From Methanosarcinaceae archaeon (GTDB lineage Archaea > Halobacteriota > Methanosarcinia > Methanosarcinales > Methanosarcinaceae), in contig JAFGQV010000027.1 in assembly GCA_016935475.1 (NCBI GenBank), positions 1 to 36,391 on the forward strand: a DNA stretch of 36,391 nt. Direction: 5' to 3'. The notes beneath the pieces were generated by a model, which was not told the DNA's origin, searched no databases, and was given only the letters and a program-made list of their open reading frames with translations. Each line of letters begins with the position of its first letter. Position 1 is the first letter of the stretch. Positions 1-8,678 of the stretch are shown here, piece after piece. Both the position numbers and the translations under genes were made by a program.

Positions 1-159
1 AACCTACCCATATAATAAATATACACACGCAGCAATTTGCTGCAAATAGTTACACTCTTTTGTCTCAAATAAAACCATTATTGGCGGATAAGCCATTCCC
101 CAATATACTATTTATAATTTTCTATATTTTGTTCATGAATAATCATGTGCTTTTTGCAC

Positions 160-202
160 GAAAATAAAAAAAGAAAATGTTGGAAATGTGTGAAACATTT
201 CC
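160..202 (-). terminator. Terminator downstream of dnaG
   Basis: A perfect 8-bp inverted repeat (GGAAATGT at 182-189, ACATTTCC at 195-202, 5-nt loop) lies just past the dnaG stop. On the minus strand it is followed by a T-rich tract (complement of roughly 160-180, including seven consecutive T). This is the layout of a hairpin plus U-run terminator. Archaea can terminate on the T-run alone, so the hairpin may be supplementary. Confidence 0.65.
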
Positions 203-214
203 AGAATTAAAAAT

Positions 215-1555
215 TTACAATCCACTGGCAGTCAGTATTTTTACTGCTGAAGGACTTTTTGTTACGTTACCGACCTTTACGCCAACAAGGTTGGAAATCT
301 CTTTATCTGCTGCAATATCAAGTATCCTCTGGGTAATCACACCATCAAAGACAACACTTTTCACATCGCCGGAATAATCCTTCAGGGTGTTCACAAGATC
401 ACGTACATCGGTTTCCCCTACAATATTATCATCCGTATCTAACAGGCGCGCACCAAGCGTTCCCACTAATGCATCCACGTGAGGCTTGAACCTCTGACTT
501 TGGGCAGATGTTTTTAATGGTACTTCTGGCTCTGCAGCAACTATTTCACGTTGCTTAACAGAACGCTTCTGCATCTGCGTCACTGCGGGCATCTGATGCT
601 CGGTCCTTGGCTCGGTTCTTCGCTCGGTCCTTGGCTCGGTTCTTCGCTCTGTTCTTCGCTCTGTTACTTGCTCTTTCCGTTTTGGCAATCGTGAAATCCT
701 GCTGACATTAGATGGTTTCGATTCCCGTACAGAGTAGCGATCCATAACCTGTTCAACCGGCACTTTCTGACGCAAAGCCCTCACAATCTCCCTTTGAACC
801 AGGTCTTCAACACTTTTTCCATCTGGTGCACGGGCAATAAAATCAATATCTGCAACCTGCAGAAGTTCTTTTATTATAAGTTCCCCTCCCCTGTCGCCGT
901 CTGTGAAAGCAGTGACTGTTTTCTTTTTGGTAAGCTCGGCAACTTCGGGTGGAACGTTTGTGCCGCCAACGCAAATTGAGTTCTTTATACCATATCGCAG
1001 AAGGTTCAGTACATCAGCACGTCCTTCGACAACTATAATAGCATCTGAATTGAGCATATTTGGACCAGAGGGAATCTTATTTTTCCCATAATAGACCATA
1101 TCCTCGATGCGTACCGATTCACGTACCTCGTCAGCAATTTCCTGCGACTCTGGCATATTTACATCGAACATGGAGGTAAGGATGTACTTAGCCCTATCTA
1201 CAATGTGTTTTCGTTTGGTTGCGCGGACATCCTCGATCTGGATAATTTCGATCCGGGCACTGCAAGGACCTACTCTATCAATGGTTTCCAGTGATGCTGC
1301 CAGGATAGAGGTCTCGATCCTGTCAAGGCTGGATGGAATTAAAATACTCCCTTTTGATTTTCCAGCCTTTGCAGTGACCATAACCTCTATCCTGCCAATC
1401 CTGCCGGTTTTTTGAAGGTCGCGCAGATCAAGATCTGTACCAAGCAACCCTTCAGTCTGTCCAAAAATAGCTCCAACAATATCTGGTCGCTCAACAATCC
1501 CATCTGCATTTATTTTAGAATGGATGATATACTTTGTAGTATCTGTATCTTGCAT
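215..1555 (-). CDS. dnaG: Archaeal DnaG-like primase / exosome-associated Toprim protein
   Basis: A 446-aa archaeal DnaG homologue. In archaea this family makes short RNA primers in vitro and also acts as an RNA exosome subunit that binds poly(A)-rich RNA. The N-terminal region (about 1-165) is the archaeal DnaG domain. A Toprim domain follows, with VVEGRAD at 175-181 (catalytic Glu177) and the DGDRGG stretch at 219-224 (Asp219, Asp221, metal ligands). The conserved C-terminal domain (about 360-446) comes after a variable linker. The linker carries a run of TERR/TEPR tetrapeptides (about 298-321). The start has GGAG 6 nt upstream of ATG on the minus strand and an AT-rich promoter behind it. 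The length fits the family. Identification is firm; the linker repeat is the only unusual part. Confidence 0.95.
   Translation of the reverse strand: MQDTDTTKYIIHSKINADGIVERPDIVGAIFGQTEGLLGTDLDLRDLQKTGRIGRIEVMVTAKAGKSKGSILIPSSLDRIETSILAASLETIDRVGPCSARIEIIQIEDVRATKRKHIVDRAKYILTSMFDVNMPESQEIADEVRESVRIEDMVYYGKNKIPSGPNMLNSDAIIVVEGRADVLNLLRYGIKNSICVGGTNVPPEVAELTKKKTVTAFTDGDRGGELIIKELLQVADIDFIARAPDGKSVEDLVQREIVRALRQKVPVEQVMDRYSVRESKPSNVSRISRLPKRKEQVTERRTERRTEPRTERRTEPRTEHQMPAVTQMQKRSVKQREIVAAEPEVPLKTSAQSQRFKPHVDALVGTLGARLLDTDDNIVGETDVRDLVNTLKDYSGDVKSVVFDGVITQRILDIAADKEISNLVGVKVGNVTKSPSAVKILTASGL
599..670 (-). repeat. 12-bp tandem repeat in dnaG linker
   Basis: Six tandem 12-bp units (types CTCGGTCCTTGG, CTCGGTTCTTCG and diverged forms on the plus strand) encode alternating TERR and TEPR tetrapeptides in the DnaG linker. 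The 12-bp period preserves the reading frame, so copy number can change without breaking the gene. The product is a highly charged, probably unstructured spacer. Confidence 0.85.
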
Positions 1556-1600
1556 ATATTATTCTCCATAAGGTTGTAATTAAATGATGTTTTTTATTGG

Positions 1601-1624
1601 CCTATACATATTATACATATAGTT
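1601..1624 (-). promoter_or_regulatory. Probable dnaG promoter
   Basis: An AT-rich TATA-like stretch, read on the minus strand as repeated TATGTATAA-type sequence, lies 45-70 nt upstream of the dnaG ATG. A start of transcription about 25 nt downstream would leave a short leader carrying the GGAG ribosome binding site. The position fits an archaeal promoter; the exact box is uncertain. Confidence 0.45.
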
Positions 1625-2268
1625 AGGCAATGCTATTCAAAAATAGTAGAACCAAAGTAATTTACAAAATATGTGGGAAACACTATTAAGATGACTGTCC
1701 GACTAAATTCGAACACTATTCCTTAAATACAGAAATATTTGGATGTGTTGCATCTGCATTTGTTTTTTCTCACATATTATAATACTGCCAGTCAGTATTA
1801 ATTGTATCAGCATTTTCGCATATCTGTCGAGTTGTACATTGAAATGAACAGATAAACTACAACTCATTTGTGAAATAAGATTTAATTTTTTGGATTCTGT
1901 CACTTAGTATCCTTCAGGAACTCTTTCGACATTTCAGATTTTAACTATTCCCTATACCTGAACAGCCGACTCGTTTTTTGCCATCATTGGACTTCAAGTG
2001 TTACTCGATGATATGCTCCTTTATGTTATGTAATATTGATTTGTATGATGCTTTATGAATGATGTAAATTACTGATCAATGATTTTAACTATTTTTGTAA
2101 CTTTGATGTGATTAGATTATGACTGAGTGTTTGATTTAACTCATCATTAAATTTCAATCACTAGTGTAACCATACACTGATGACTACAGAAGATAATAAG
2201 TGGTCGGACTTTAATAATCTTGTGGTTTCACAGATTTCGATTTTCCATCTTTGGGTCTCGAGAATAAT
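1625..2268. other. Divergent intergenic region without a convincing gene
   Basis: This long AT-rich stretch lies between the divergent dnaG and guaAA genes. A 66-codon reading frame on the minus strand (1703-1903) has low-complexity composition and no clear ribosome binding site, so I do not call it. A short inverted repeat, AATACTG/CAGTATT with a 5-nt loop, sits at 1781-1799. I see no tRNA, no convincing C/D-box RNA and no mobile element here. Confidence 0.5.
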
Positions 2269-2282
2269 CATATATATTTAAT
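2269..2282 (+). promoter_or_regulatory. TATA box of guaAA
   Basis: CATATATATTTAA is a good archaeal TATA element. It lies about 55-70 nt before the guaAA ATG, which leaves room for a roughly 35-nt leader with the AAGGAT ribosome binding site at 2325-2330. Confidence 0.5.
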
Positions 2283-2337
2283 TCAGCATTCTATATTGCA
2301 AGTATACATAAGTTGTCTCAAAAGAAGGATAAACAAA

Positions 2338-2907
2338 ATGAGAGAGTTGAAAATCCTAGTTGTTAATAATTATGGGCAGTTCTGCCACCTGATCCACCGC
2401 ACAGTACGCGACCTTGACATGGACACAAAGATCATCTCCAATATGACATCTGTGGAAGATATTCTGGGTGAAGAACCGGACGGTCTGGTCTTAAGCGGCG
2501 GTCCGACAATGGAACGTATAGGCAGGTGCTCCGAATATGTGCAAAGGATCGATCTGCCAATTCTCGGGATATGCCTGGGACACCAGTTGATAGCAAAGAC
2601 GTTTGGTGGTGAATTCGGCACTGGAAAATTCGGGGGGTACGCAGCTGTTGAGGTTGAAATTATAGAAGAAGATGATATACTAAAAGGTATAGGCCCCAGA
2701 ACATCGGTCTGGGCATCACATGGAGATGAGGTTACGGTCATGCCCGAAGGATTTATACAACTTGCACGTTCCGATATATGTGAAATAGAAGCAATGCGTC
2801 ACATGACAAAACCAATTTACGGGGTTCAGTGGCATCCGGAAGTGGCACACACTGAAAAAGGTGAAGATCTGTTCATGAACTATTTTGAAGTTTGTGAGAA
2901 TTATTAG
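2338..2907 (+). CDS. guaAA: GMP synthase glutaminase subunit (subunit A)
   Basis: A 189-aa class I glutamine amidotransferase. It releases ammonia from glutamine for conversion of XMP to GMP by the separate synthetase subunit, as is usual in archaea where GMP synthase is split. The catalytic triad is visible: Cys79 in GICLGH, and His166 and Glu168 in QWHPE. The LSGGP oxyanion-region motif is at 52-56. An in-frame start exists further upstream, but ATG 2338 is preferred because it begins the conserved [13 protein letters not shown] strand and has AAGGAT 7 nt before it. No synthetase subunit is present in the window. Confidence 0.93.
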   Translation: MRELKILVVNNYGQFCHLIHRTVRDLDMDTKIISNMTSVEDILGEEPDGLVLSGGPTMERIGRCSEYVQRIDLPILGICLGHQLIAKTFGGEFGTGKFGGYAAVEVEIIEEDDILKGIGPRTSVWASHGDEVTVMPEGFIQLARSDICEIEAMRHMTKPIYGVQWHPEVAHTEKGEDLFMNYFEVCENY

Positions 2908-2962
2908 TGTCTCATCCAAAAGTATAAATGCAAAGGTATTAATAAGGCGGTACTGGAAATCA

Positions 2963-2977
2963 CAGATTATAAATCAT
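2963..2977 (+). promoter_or_regulatory. Probable TATA box of the rps17e-dapAB cluster
   Basis: The sequence GATTATAAATC upstream of rps17e resembles an archaeal TATA box. It lies about 60 nt before the ATG, and a GGAGATTA ribosome binding site is in between. It probably drives rps17e and the closely spaced dapA and dapB. Confidence 0.4.
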
Positions 2978-3033
2978 AATTGAATTAATCATAATCATGC
3001 GATATTACTGAAATATGCTGTTGGAGATTAACT

Positions 3034-3228
3034 ATGGGAAATATTAGACAGACAAGCATTAAAAACATAGCATTTCGCTTATTAGAGAATCACAGAGACG
3101 ATTTTACGACGGATTTTGATGTTAATAAACAACTCGTCACTAAATATACGACAATTGAAGGTAAGGTCATCAGAAATCGTGTGGCAGGATATGTAACACG
3201 AAAAATGACACACGTGCACCGAGAATAA
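3034..3228 (+). CDS. rps17e: Ribosomal protein S17e
   Basis: A 64-aa basic protein that matches the archaeal/eukaryotic small-subunit ribosomal protein S17e. It shows the characteristic start MGNIRQ, the helix with LLENHRDDF, and the [10 protein letters not shown] segment near the C-terminus. The family is absent from bacteria, so it helps fix the domain of the host. GGAG precedes the ATG. It sits 18 nt before dapA, an arrangement familiar from methanogens where S17e and dapAB are neighbours. Confidence 0.95.
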   Translation: MGNIRQTSIKNIAFRLLENHRDDFTTDFDVNKQLVTKYTTIEGKVIRNRVAGYVTRKMTHVHRE

Positions 3229-3246
3229 CCTAAGCGTGGGGATAAA

Positions 3247-4125
3247 ATGTTTGAAGGGGTCCTACCGGCACTTATCACTCCTTTCACAAAAGATGATACT
3301 ATCGACAAAGACGGGATCAGGAGAAACCTTGCATTTGTGGAAGAAGGCGGTGTTTCCGGAGTGGTTCCCAGCGGAACTACCGGAGAATCGGCAACACTTT
3401 CGACTGCTGAACACAAGGAATTGATCGACGTCGTGGTTGATTGTTCAAAAGTACTTGTTATAGCAGGAACCGGCTCAAACAACACCGCAGAGGCTTTGGA
3501 ACTTACGCAGCATGCAGAGGATGCAGGAGCTGACGGAGCACTACTGATCTCACCATATTATAACAAACCGAACAAAGATGGACTGATCGGTCATTTTAAG
3601 ACAATCGCCGAATCCACCGACCTACCCCTTCTCATATACAACATTCCTTCACGTACAGGTCAGGATGTGCCGCTTGATGTTATTGTTGAGCTTTCAAAGG
3701 TTGAGAACATTGTCGGGATAAAGGAAGCAAGCGGTAGTCTTGAAAAAGTATCCCGGATAATTGAGGAGACCATTGATGAGGACTTTCTGGTCCTGTCAGG
3801 AGAGGATGGCCTGACACTTCCAATAGTCTCAATTGGTGGCTACGGTGTGATATCGGTTGTTGCCAACATTGTTCCGGACAAGATGGTAAAGCTTGTCAAT
3901 TGTGCACTTACCGGTGATATGGTGGCAGCCAGAGAGGTCCACTACGAAATTGCACCACTTATCCGTGCATTGTTCACGGAGACAAATCCTATTCCTGTTA
4001 AGCGTGCCATGGGACTGATCGGACTTGCAAGCGGACACCTTAGACAACCACTTGCACCAATTAGCAGCAAAAATGAACAGATCCTACTTGAAGCACTGAG
4101 AAATGCAGGTGTGCTGCATGATTAA
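3247..4125 (+). CDS. dapA: 4-hydroxy-tetrahydrodipicolinate synthase
   Basis: A 292-aa TIM-barrel class I aldolase. It condenses pyruvate with aspartate semialdehyde in the diaminopimelate route to lysine. The GTTGES motif (43-48), Tyr131 in the YNIPSRTG segment and the Schiff-base Lys159 in GIKEASG are all present and correctly spaced, and the length is typical. The next gene, dapB, starts inside its 3' end (8-nt overlap), so the two steps are translationally coupled. Confidence 0.96.
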   Translation: MFEGVLPALITPFTKDDTIDKDGIRRNLAFVEEGGVSGVVPSGTTGESATLSTAEHKELIDVVVDCSKVLVIAGTGSNNTAEALELTQHAEDAGADGALLISPYYNKPNKDGLIGHFKTIAESTDLPLLIYNIPSRTGQDVPLDVIVELSKVENIVGIKEASGSLEKVSRIIEETIDEDFLVLSGEDGLTLPIVSIGGYGVISVVANIVPDKMVKLVNCALTGDMVAAREVHYEIAPLIRALFTETNPIPVKRAMGLIGLASGHLRQPLAPISSKNEQILLEALRNAGVLHD

Positions 4126-4909
4126 TGCAGCAGTCACAGGCGCATGCGGACAGATGGGTGGACTGATAATCCAGAATATCGTTAAAGCCGAAAACCTGCA
4201 ACTATCCGCTGCCTTTGATATCGCTAATATCGGCAAAGATGCCGGGGAAGTGGCACATGCAGGAACGCTTAATATTCCGATATCCGATGTCAGGGATATG
4301 AAAACTGTCCTGAAAGAAACCGGCACCGATGTCCTGATCGATTTTACCATTGCTAATGCCACAGTTCAAAATGCCCCCCTGGTAGCAGAATGTGGTGTCA
4401 ACCTGATCATCGGTACAACAGGTCTGTTCCCCCAGCAGAGGGCTATCATCGATGATGCAATCCTGAAGAATAACGTTTCAGCTGTTATATCTCCTAATTT
4501 TTCGGTGGGAGTTAACATTTTTTTCAATATCCTGAAGCAAGCTGCAAAATACCTTCCCGATTATGACATAGAGATCATAGAAACCCACCACAACAGGAAG
4601 AAAGATGCCCCAAGCGGCACTGCCATGAAAGCTGCTGATGTGATAAGTGAGGCACTGGGCGGCAAGGAGTATGTTTTCGGACGGCATGGTATTGCGCCGC
4701 GGGATAAAGAGATCGGGATTCATGCGGTGCGGGGTGGCGATATCGTGGGGGACCATACTGTTCTGTTCGCAGGAGATGGCGAACGCATCGAGATCAAGCA
4801 TCAGGCACACTCACGGAACATGTTTGCATCAGGCGCTGTGAAGGCGGCTGAATGGGTTTGCGGCAAACAGCCCGGCGTCTATACCATGGACGATATACTG
4901 GGGCTTTGA
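4118..4909 (+). CDS. dapB: 4-hydroxy-tetrahydrodipicolinate reductase
   Basis: A 263-aa NAD(P)H-dependent reductase that acts directly after DapA. The Rossmann glycine motif GACGQMG is at 8-14, followed by IIGTTG, the SPNFSVGVN segment, and the substrate-binding ETHHNRKKDAPSGTA stretch with its conserved His/Lys residues. An in-frame ATG exists at 4103, but 4118 is preferred: AGGTG ends 6 nt upstream and the protein then begins right at the first beta strand. The length is normal. Confidence 0.95.
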   Translation: MINAAVTGACGQMGGLIIQNIVKAENLQLSAAFDIANIGKDAGEVAHAGTLNIPISDVRDMKTVLKETGTDVLIDFTIANATVQNAPLVAECGVNLIIGTTGLFPQQRAIIDDAILKNNVSAVISPNFSVGVNIFFNILKQAAKYLPDYDIEIIETHHNRKKDAPSGTAMKAADVISEALGGKEYVFGRHGIAPRDKEIGIHAVRGGDIVGDHTVLFAGDGERIEIKHQAHSRNMFASGAVKAAEWVCGKQPGVYTMDDILGL

Positions 4910-4974
4910 AGCAGATCGGCAAGGTTTTTAAAAGGATTCTTTGAAGGAGTGAAGGAAGATTAAATATACCTCCA

Positions 4975-6453
4975 GTGGCATCTATTGCTCAAATGTCATC
5001 GATATTTGAAATTGTCCACAAGGATGCTGCAGGGCGTATCGGCAGGCTCACAACACCTCACGGGGTAGTGGAAACACCTACTGTCATGCCTGTGATCAAC
5101 CCGAACATCCAGCTGATAAGACCAGAGGAAATGAGAAGTTTCGGTGCAGAGGTTCTTATTACCAATTCCTATATTATCTACCGCAGGGATGAACTGCGGG
5201 AACGTGCCTTAAAAGACGGTTTGCATGCACTTCTTGGTTTTGACGGTCCAATCATGACGGATTCGGGGTCGTTCCAGTTATCGGTCTACGGTGAAGTGGA
5301 GGTCACCAATGAACAGATCATTGAGTTCCAGCAAAAGATAGGCTCTGATATCGGTGTGCCCCTGGATATCCCGACACCTCCGGATGTTTTGCGTTCCCGG
5401 GCAGAATCTGAACTTGCGACAACCATGGAGCGCCTGGCAGAGGCGCGTAAGATCGTGACCGATGGTATGCTGCTTGCAGGACCGGTGCAGGGTTCCACCT
5501 ATCAGGACCTGCGGGAACAATGTGCCAGCACACTTTCAGAACTTGATTTTGATATCTATCCCCTGGGTGCAGTGGTGCCGCTCATGGAATCGTACCGTTA
5601 TGCTGATCTTGTAGACGTGATCGTGTCATCCAAAAAAGGACTCAGTCCCACAGCCCCGGTCCATCTATTTGGTGCCGGGCATCCCATGATGTTCGCACTT
5701 GCGGTTGCACTTGGATGCGACCTCTTTGATTCGGCTGCCTATGCACTGTACGCAAAGGACTCCCGTTACATCACATCGAACGGGACATATCATCTTGAAA
5801 ACCTGCACTACCTGCCATGCTCATGTCCGGTGTGCTCATCCCATACTGCCGAAGAGTTGAAAAGCGCTGACAACTGTGAGGAACTCCTTGCACGGCACAA
5901 CCTCTATGTGACCTTCGAAGAGATGCGGCTTGTAAAACAATCGATAAAAGATGGTAACCTGCTGGAACTGGTGGAACAGCGCTGCCGTGCACACCCCAGG
6001 CTTCTGGAGGGACTTAAACAGGCATACACTTATTCGGACTGGCTTGAAAGATACGACCCCATTTCTAAATCCACTTTCTTCTACTGCGGACCGGAATCCG
6101 CAAACCGCCCTGAAGTCCTGAGATTCTCGAACCGGATGGATCGCTTAACGATCACAGGTTCGGCTATCATACGTGCAACCGAAACAAAAGATGACAGTGA
6201 ATTTGACAATGTACTGGTATTCAAACCGCCCTTCGGGGCGTTCCCTGTTGAACTTGGTGAGGTATATCCCTTCAATGCAGAAGTGGTAAGGAACCCGGAT
6301 CATGAAGCACTTGAGCAGGCACTTCAGAATACTATCAAGCTGATAGAACAAAACCCTGAAGCAGATTTTACTTTTGTGAATGAGGAAAGGTTTAAGCACC
6401 CGCTGATCGAGTCGCTGGCCGGGATCGCAAATGTTGTGGAGTATGAGAGATGA
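4975..6453 (+). CDS. tgtA: tRNA-guanine(15) transglycosylase (archaeosine pathway)
   Basis: A 492-aa archaeal transglycosylase that exchanges guanine 15 in the D-loop of tRNA for preQ0, the first tRNA step toward archaeosine. The catalytic Asp96 lies in TDSGSFQ, a second active-site Asp252 lies in DLFDSAAY, and a zinc-binding cluster CSCPVC is at 282-287. The region after about residue 370 matches the extra C-terminal domain of archaeal TGT. The GTG at 4975 gives the longest form, and ATG 4993 is also possible; neither has a strong ribosome binding site. It overlaps cobQ by ATGA. Confidence 0.92.
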   Translation: MASIAQMSSIFEIVHKDAAGRIGRLTTPHGVVETPTVMPVINPNIQLIRPEEMRSFGAEVLITNSYIIYRRDELRERALKDGLHALLGFDGPIMTDSGSFQLSVYGEVEVTNEQIIEFQQKIGSDIGVPLDIPTPPDVLRSRAESELATTMERLAEARKIVTDGMLLAGPVQGSTYQDLREQCASTLSELDFDIYPLGAVVPLMESYRYADLVDVIVSSKKGLSPTAPVHLFGAGHPMMFALAVALGCDLFDSAAYALYAKDSRYITSNGTYHLENLHYLPCSCPVCSSHTAEELKSADNCEELLARHNLYVTFEEMRLVKQSIKDGNLLELVEQRCRAHPRLLEGLKQAYTYSDWLERYDPISKSTFFYCGPESANRPEVLRFSNRMDRLTITGSAIIRATETKDDSEFDNVLVFKPPFGAFPVELGEVYPFNAEVVRNPDHEALEQALQNTIKLIEQNPEADFTFVNEERFKHPLIESLAGIANVVEYER

Positions 6454-7967
6454 AAAGCGACAAAAGCACGATCAAAAACACAAAACATCTGTTGATCCTT
6501 GGAACTGCCTCGCATGTAGGCAAGAGTGCAGTCGTCACAGCACTTTGCAGGATACTGTCCGAAGAATGGAGTGTGGCGCCTTTTAAGGCGCAGAACATGA
6601 GCCTGAACTCATGGATAACAAAGGACGGTAAGGAGATCGGGATCGCACAGGCGATACAGGCAAAGGCTGCCGGTATTGAGCCTACTGCAGATATGAACCC
6701 GGTACTGTTGAAACCCAAAGGGGACCGCCTCTCACAGGTGATCATTCTTGGTGAGCCGTATGCGGACAGGGAGGCAGGGGAATACTATGGTTCCATTGAT
6801 AAAATGCATGGTGTTCTGCGGGGTGCACTTGAAAGGCTTGAAAATGAGTATGAGATCATAGTAATGGAAGGTGCCGGCGGAGCAGCAGAGATCAACCTCT
6901 ATGAGCGGGATATCGTGAACATCGGAACTGCCAGGCTTACCGGTGCACCGATCATCATTGTTGGTGACATTGAACGCGGCGGGGTGTTTGCAAGCCTCTA
7001 CGGGACCATCGAGCTCCTGCCACCTGATGTGCGGGCAAATGTCAGGGGATTCATTATCAACAAGTTCAGGGGCGACCCTGCTATCCTTCAACCGGGACTG
7101 CGGCAACTTGAAGAACTTACAGGAATTCCGGTAATTGGAGTGCTTCCGTATTTTAACATCAGGATACCGTCCGAGGATTCGGTCTCAATTGGGGATAAAG
7201 CCGGTACAAGGAAGCGATCACTGAACAGGTCTGAAAGTAGCGATATTTCCGGTGTTGAAATTGCAGTGATACGTTTTCCGAGAATATCCAATTTTACGGA
7301 TTTCGAGCCGCTTGAGAACCTGGCGTCTGTCAGGTATGTGGAACTTGATGAGGAACTCGGGACACCGGACGCTGTGATACTTCCCGGAACAAAGAACACC
7401 ATCAGTGACCTTCGCGACCTGAAGCAGAGCGGTATGGACGTGCAGATCAAAAGACTCAACGGCAGCGTACCTATCATCGGGATATGCGGGGGATACCAGA
7501 TGCTTGGCAAACAAATAGTTGATTCGGGTATCGAGAACGGCGAGGCTGTGCAGGTGGATGGACTGGGACTGCTGGATGTAACAACCGCTTTTGATGTATA
7601 TGAGAAGACCACAACGCAGGTGACCAAGACCGTTAACGGTGGTGGGGCTATCCTCGAAGCAATCAGGGGCGAGACCATTTCCGGCTATGAGATCCACATG
7701 GGAGTTACCGAATCACCAGCTCCGGTTTTCGGGGACGATGGCTGCATGGATGATTCAGGACTTGTGATCGGCACGTACCTTCACGGACTGTTCGATAATA
7801 AGAATGTGCGGCGCGCATTTCTGACCTACCTCCTCGAAAAAAAAGGACTATCCTACCAGCCACCAGAAGATGATTCTGAAGAGGGGGCTTACTTCGAGCT
7901 TGCAGAACTTGTCCGCCGACATCTGGACATGGAGCGGATTTACGGGATGATGGGGCTATCCAACTAA
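6450..7967 (+). CDS. cobQ: Cobyric acid synthase
   Basis: A 505-aa CobQ/CbiP enzyme that amidates the corrin ring side chains b, d, e and g using glutamine and ATP in cobalamin synthesis. It has an N-terminal dethiobiotin-synthase-like P-loop (GTASHVGKS at 18-26), the family stretch FKAQNMSLNSW, and a C-terminal class I amidotransferase domain with Cys346 in GICGGYQ and His445 in YLHGLF. It is intact and normal in length. Its last ~150 bp recur in decayed form at 32106-32250, and its last ~50 bp again near 34920-34973, so its 3' end appears to mark a site of repeated insertion or rearrangement. Confidence 0.95.
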   Translation: MKSDKSTIKNTKHLLILGTASHVGKSAVVTALCRILSEEWSVAPFKAQNMSLNSWITKDGKEIGIAQAIQAKAAGIEPTADMNPVLLKPKGDRLSQVIILGEPYADREAGEYYGSIDKMHGVLRGALERLENEYEIIVMEGAGGAAEINLYERDIVNIGTARLTGAPIIIVGDIERGGVFASLYGTIELLPPDVRANVRGFIINKFRGDPAILQPGLRQLEELTGIPVIGVLPYFNIRIPSEDSVSIGDKAGTRKRSLNRSESSDISGVEIAVIRFPRISNFTDFEPLENLASVRYVELDEELGTPDAVILPGTKNTISDLRDLKQSGMDVQIKRLNGSVPIIGICGGYQMLGKQIVDSGIENGEAVQVDGLGLLDVTTAFDVYEKTTTQVTKTVNGGGAILEAIRGETISGYEIHMGVTESPAPVFGDDGCMDDSGLVIGTYLHGLFDNKNVRRAFLTYLLEKKGLSYQPPEDDSEEGAYFELAELVRRHLDMERIYGMMGLSN

Positions 7968-8032
7968 CACACCATATTTTCTAAAAAAGTGTGAACTTTG
8001 TTGCTAAAAGATTTAAAGGGTGACATATCCAT

Positions 8033-8070
8033 ATGTTCAAAACCAACTGCATTAGACAGATAATCTAAAG
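8033..8070 (+). repeat. 38-bp dispersed direct repeat, copy A
   Basis: This 38-bp sequence begins ATGTTCAAAACC and ends TATCTAAAG or AATCTAAAG. It recurs at 33732-33769 with 31 of 38 identical positions and no gaps. The second half has a small dyad (TTAGA...TCTAA) that is largely kept in both copies. Copy A lies 65 nt past the cobQ stop, outside any gene. The similarity stops abruptly on both sides. Role unknown; the position suits a remnant of an insertion boundary. Confidence 0.55.
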
Positions 8071-8312
8071 AATATTAATTTGAAGAATATGTGTCTCAAA
8101 ATGCCACCAAAAAACAATCTTTCCAACAGCTCTTCCAATTTCGATAACTTCATATAGTGAAAAAATTAATTTCTTTAAATGATTGGCCTTCTGGCTTAAA
8201 AGTAATTGTGGATTTTGGAGCGAGCAATTTGGTGATGAAAACTCCTTCGGTCAGTGGGAGCTTTCTATTACTTACAATTTCTGCAAAACAAAATCCTGTA
8301 ATGGTGGTAAGT

Positions 8313-8654
8313 ATGATCTTATGTGAATGTGGTGAAATTGTCAATGGCGCGACATTTAAAGATTATATAAAGACATCAGCAAATCCATCTACCTCCACCA
8401 TAGGGCATCAAAAATGTGGACTGATATTTGATTTTTATGATGACAAAGTTCCCAAAAAATATTCATCTAGAAAGGAATTGAAGAGTCTTGCAGTGAGGTT
8501 TGCAGAAAAAAATGATCTGGACCAGAATTATCTCGGCAAATTCCTGGTAGAAGTGGATCGATTGAAATCAGCCGGAAAATTATCCGATCGTGATATACTT
8601 TTGACTGCATATCAAAGATTGGAGAATGTTTCAGATATAACAGCCAGATTTTGA
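8313..8654 (+). CDS. Small zinc-ribbon-like protein of unknown function
   Basis: A 113-aa protein with a likely metal site: CEC near the N-terminus (residues 4-6) paired with a GHQKCG motif about 30 residues later. A helical C-terminal half follows, with charged segments (EKNDLDQNYLGKF and LKSAGKLSDRD). The reading frame is open upstream to a GTG at 8157, but that extension looks unlike the rest of the protein. ATG 8313, with a GGTGG sequence 5 nt before it, places the first Cys pair at the start, as expected for a ribbon. It is 24 nt before the ATPase gene and may open the injection-system operon. No function is assigned. Confidence 0.6.
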   Translation: MILCECGEIVNGATFKDYIKTSANPSTSTIGHQKCGLIFDFYDDKVPKKYSSRKELKSLAVRFAEKNDLDQNYLGKFLVEVDRLKSAGKLSDRDILLTAYQRLENVSDITARF

Positions 8655-8678
8655 GATTAACATAGAAGTGATAATTTT

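Noticed and set aside
1703-1903. 66-codon minus-strand reading frame between dnaG and guaAA
   Set aside because: Biased, low-complexity composition, no ribosome binding site and no recognisable family; it lies in an AT-rich divergent promoter region.
2040-2125. Possible C/D-box RNA (ATGATGT, CTGA and TGAT elements)
   Set aside because: The boxes are imperfect, and the spacing between the C-like and D-like boxes is only 6 nt, too short for an archaeal guide.
7968-7993. CACAC/GTGTG pair after cobQ as a terminator
   Set aside because: Only 5 bp with a 16-nt loop and no T-run after it.
8157-8312. N-terminal extension of the zinc-ribbon gene from GTG 8157
   Set aside because: The added 52 residues differ in character from the rest, and the metal-binding Cys pair suggests a start at 8313.
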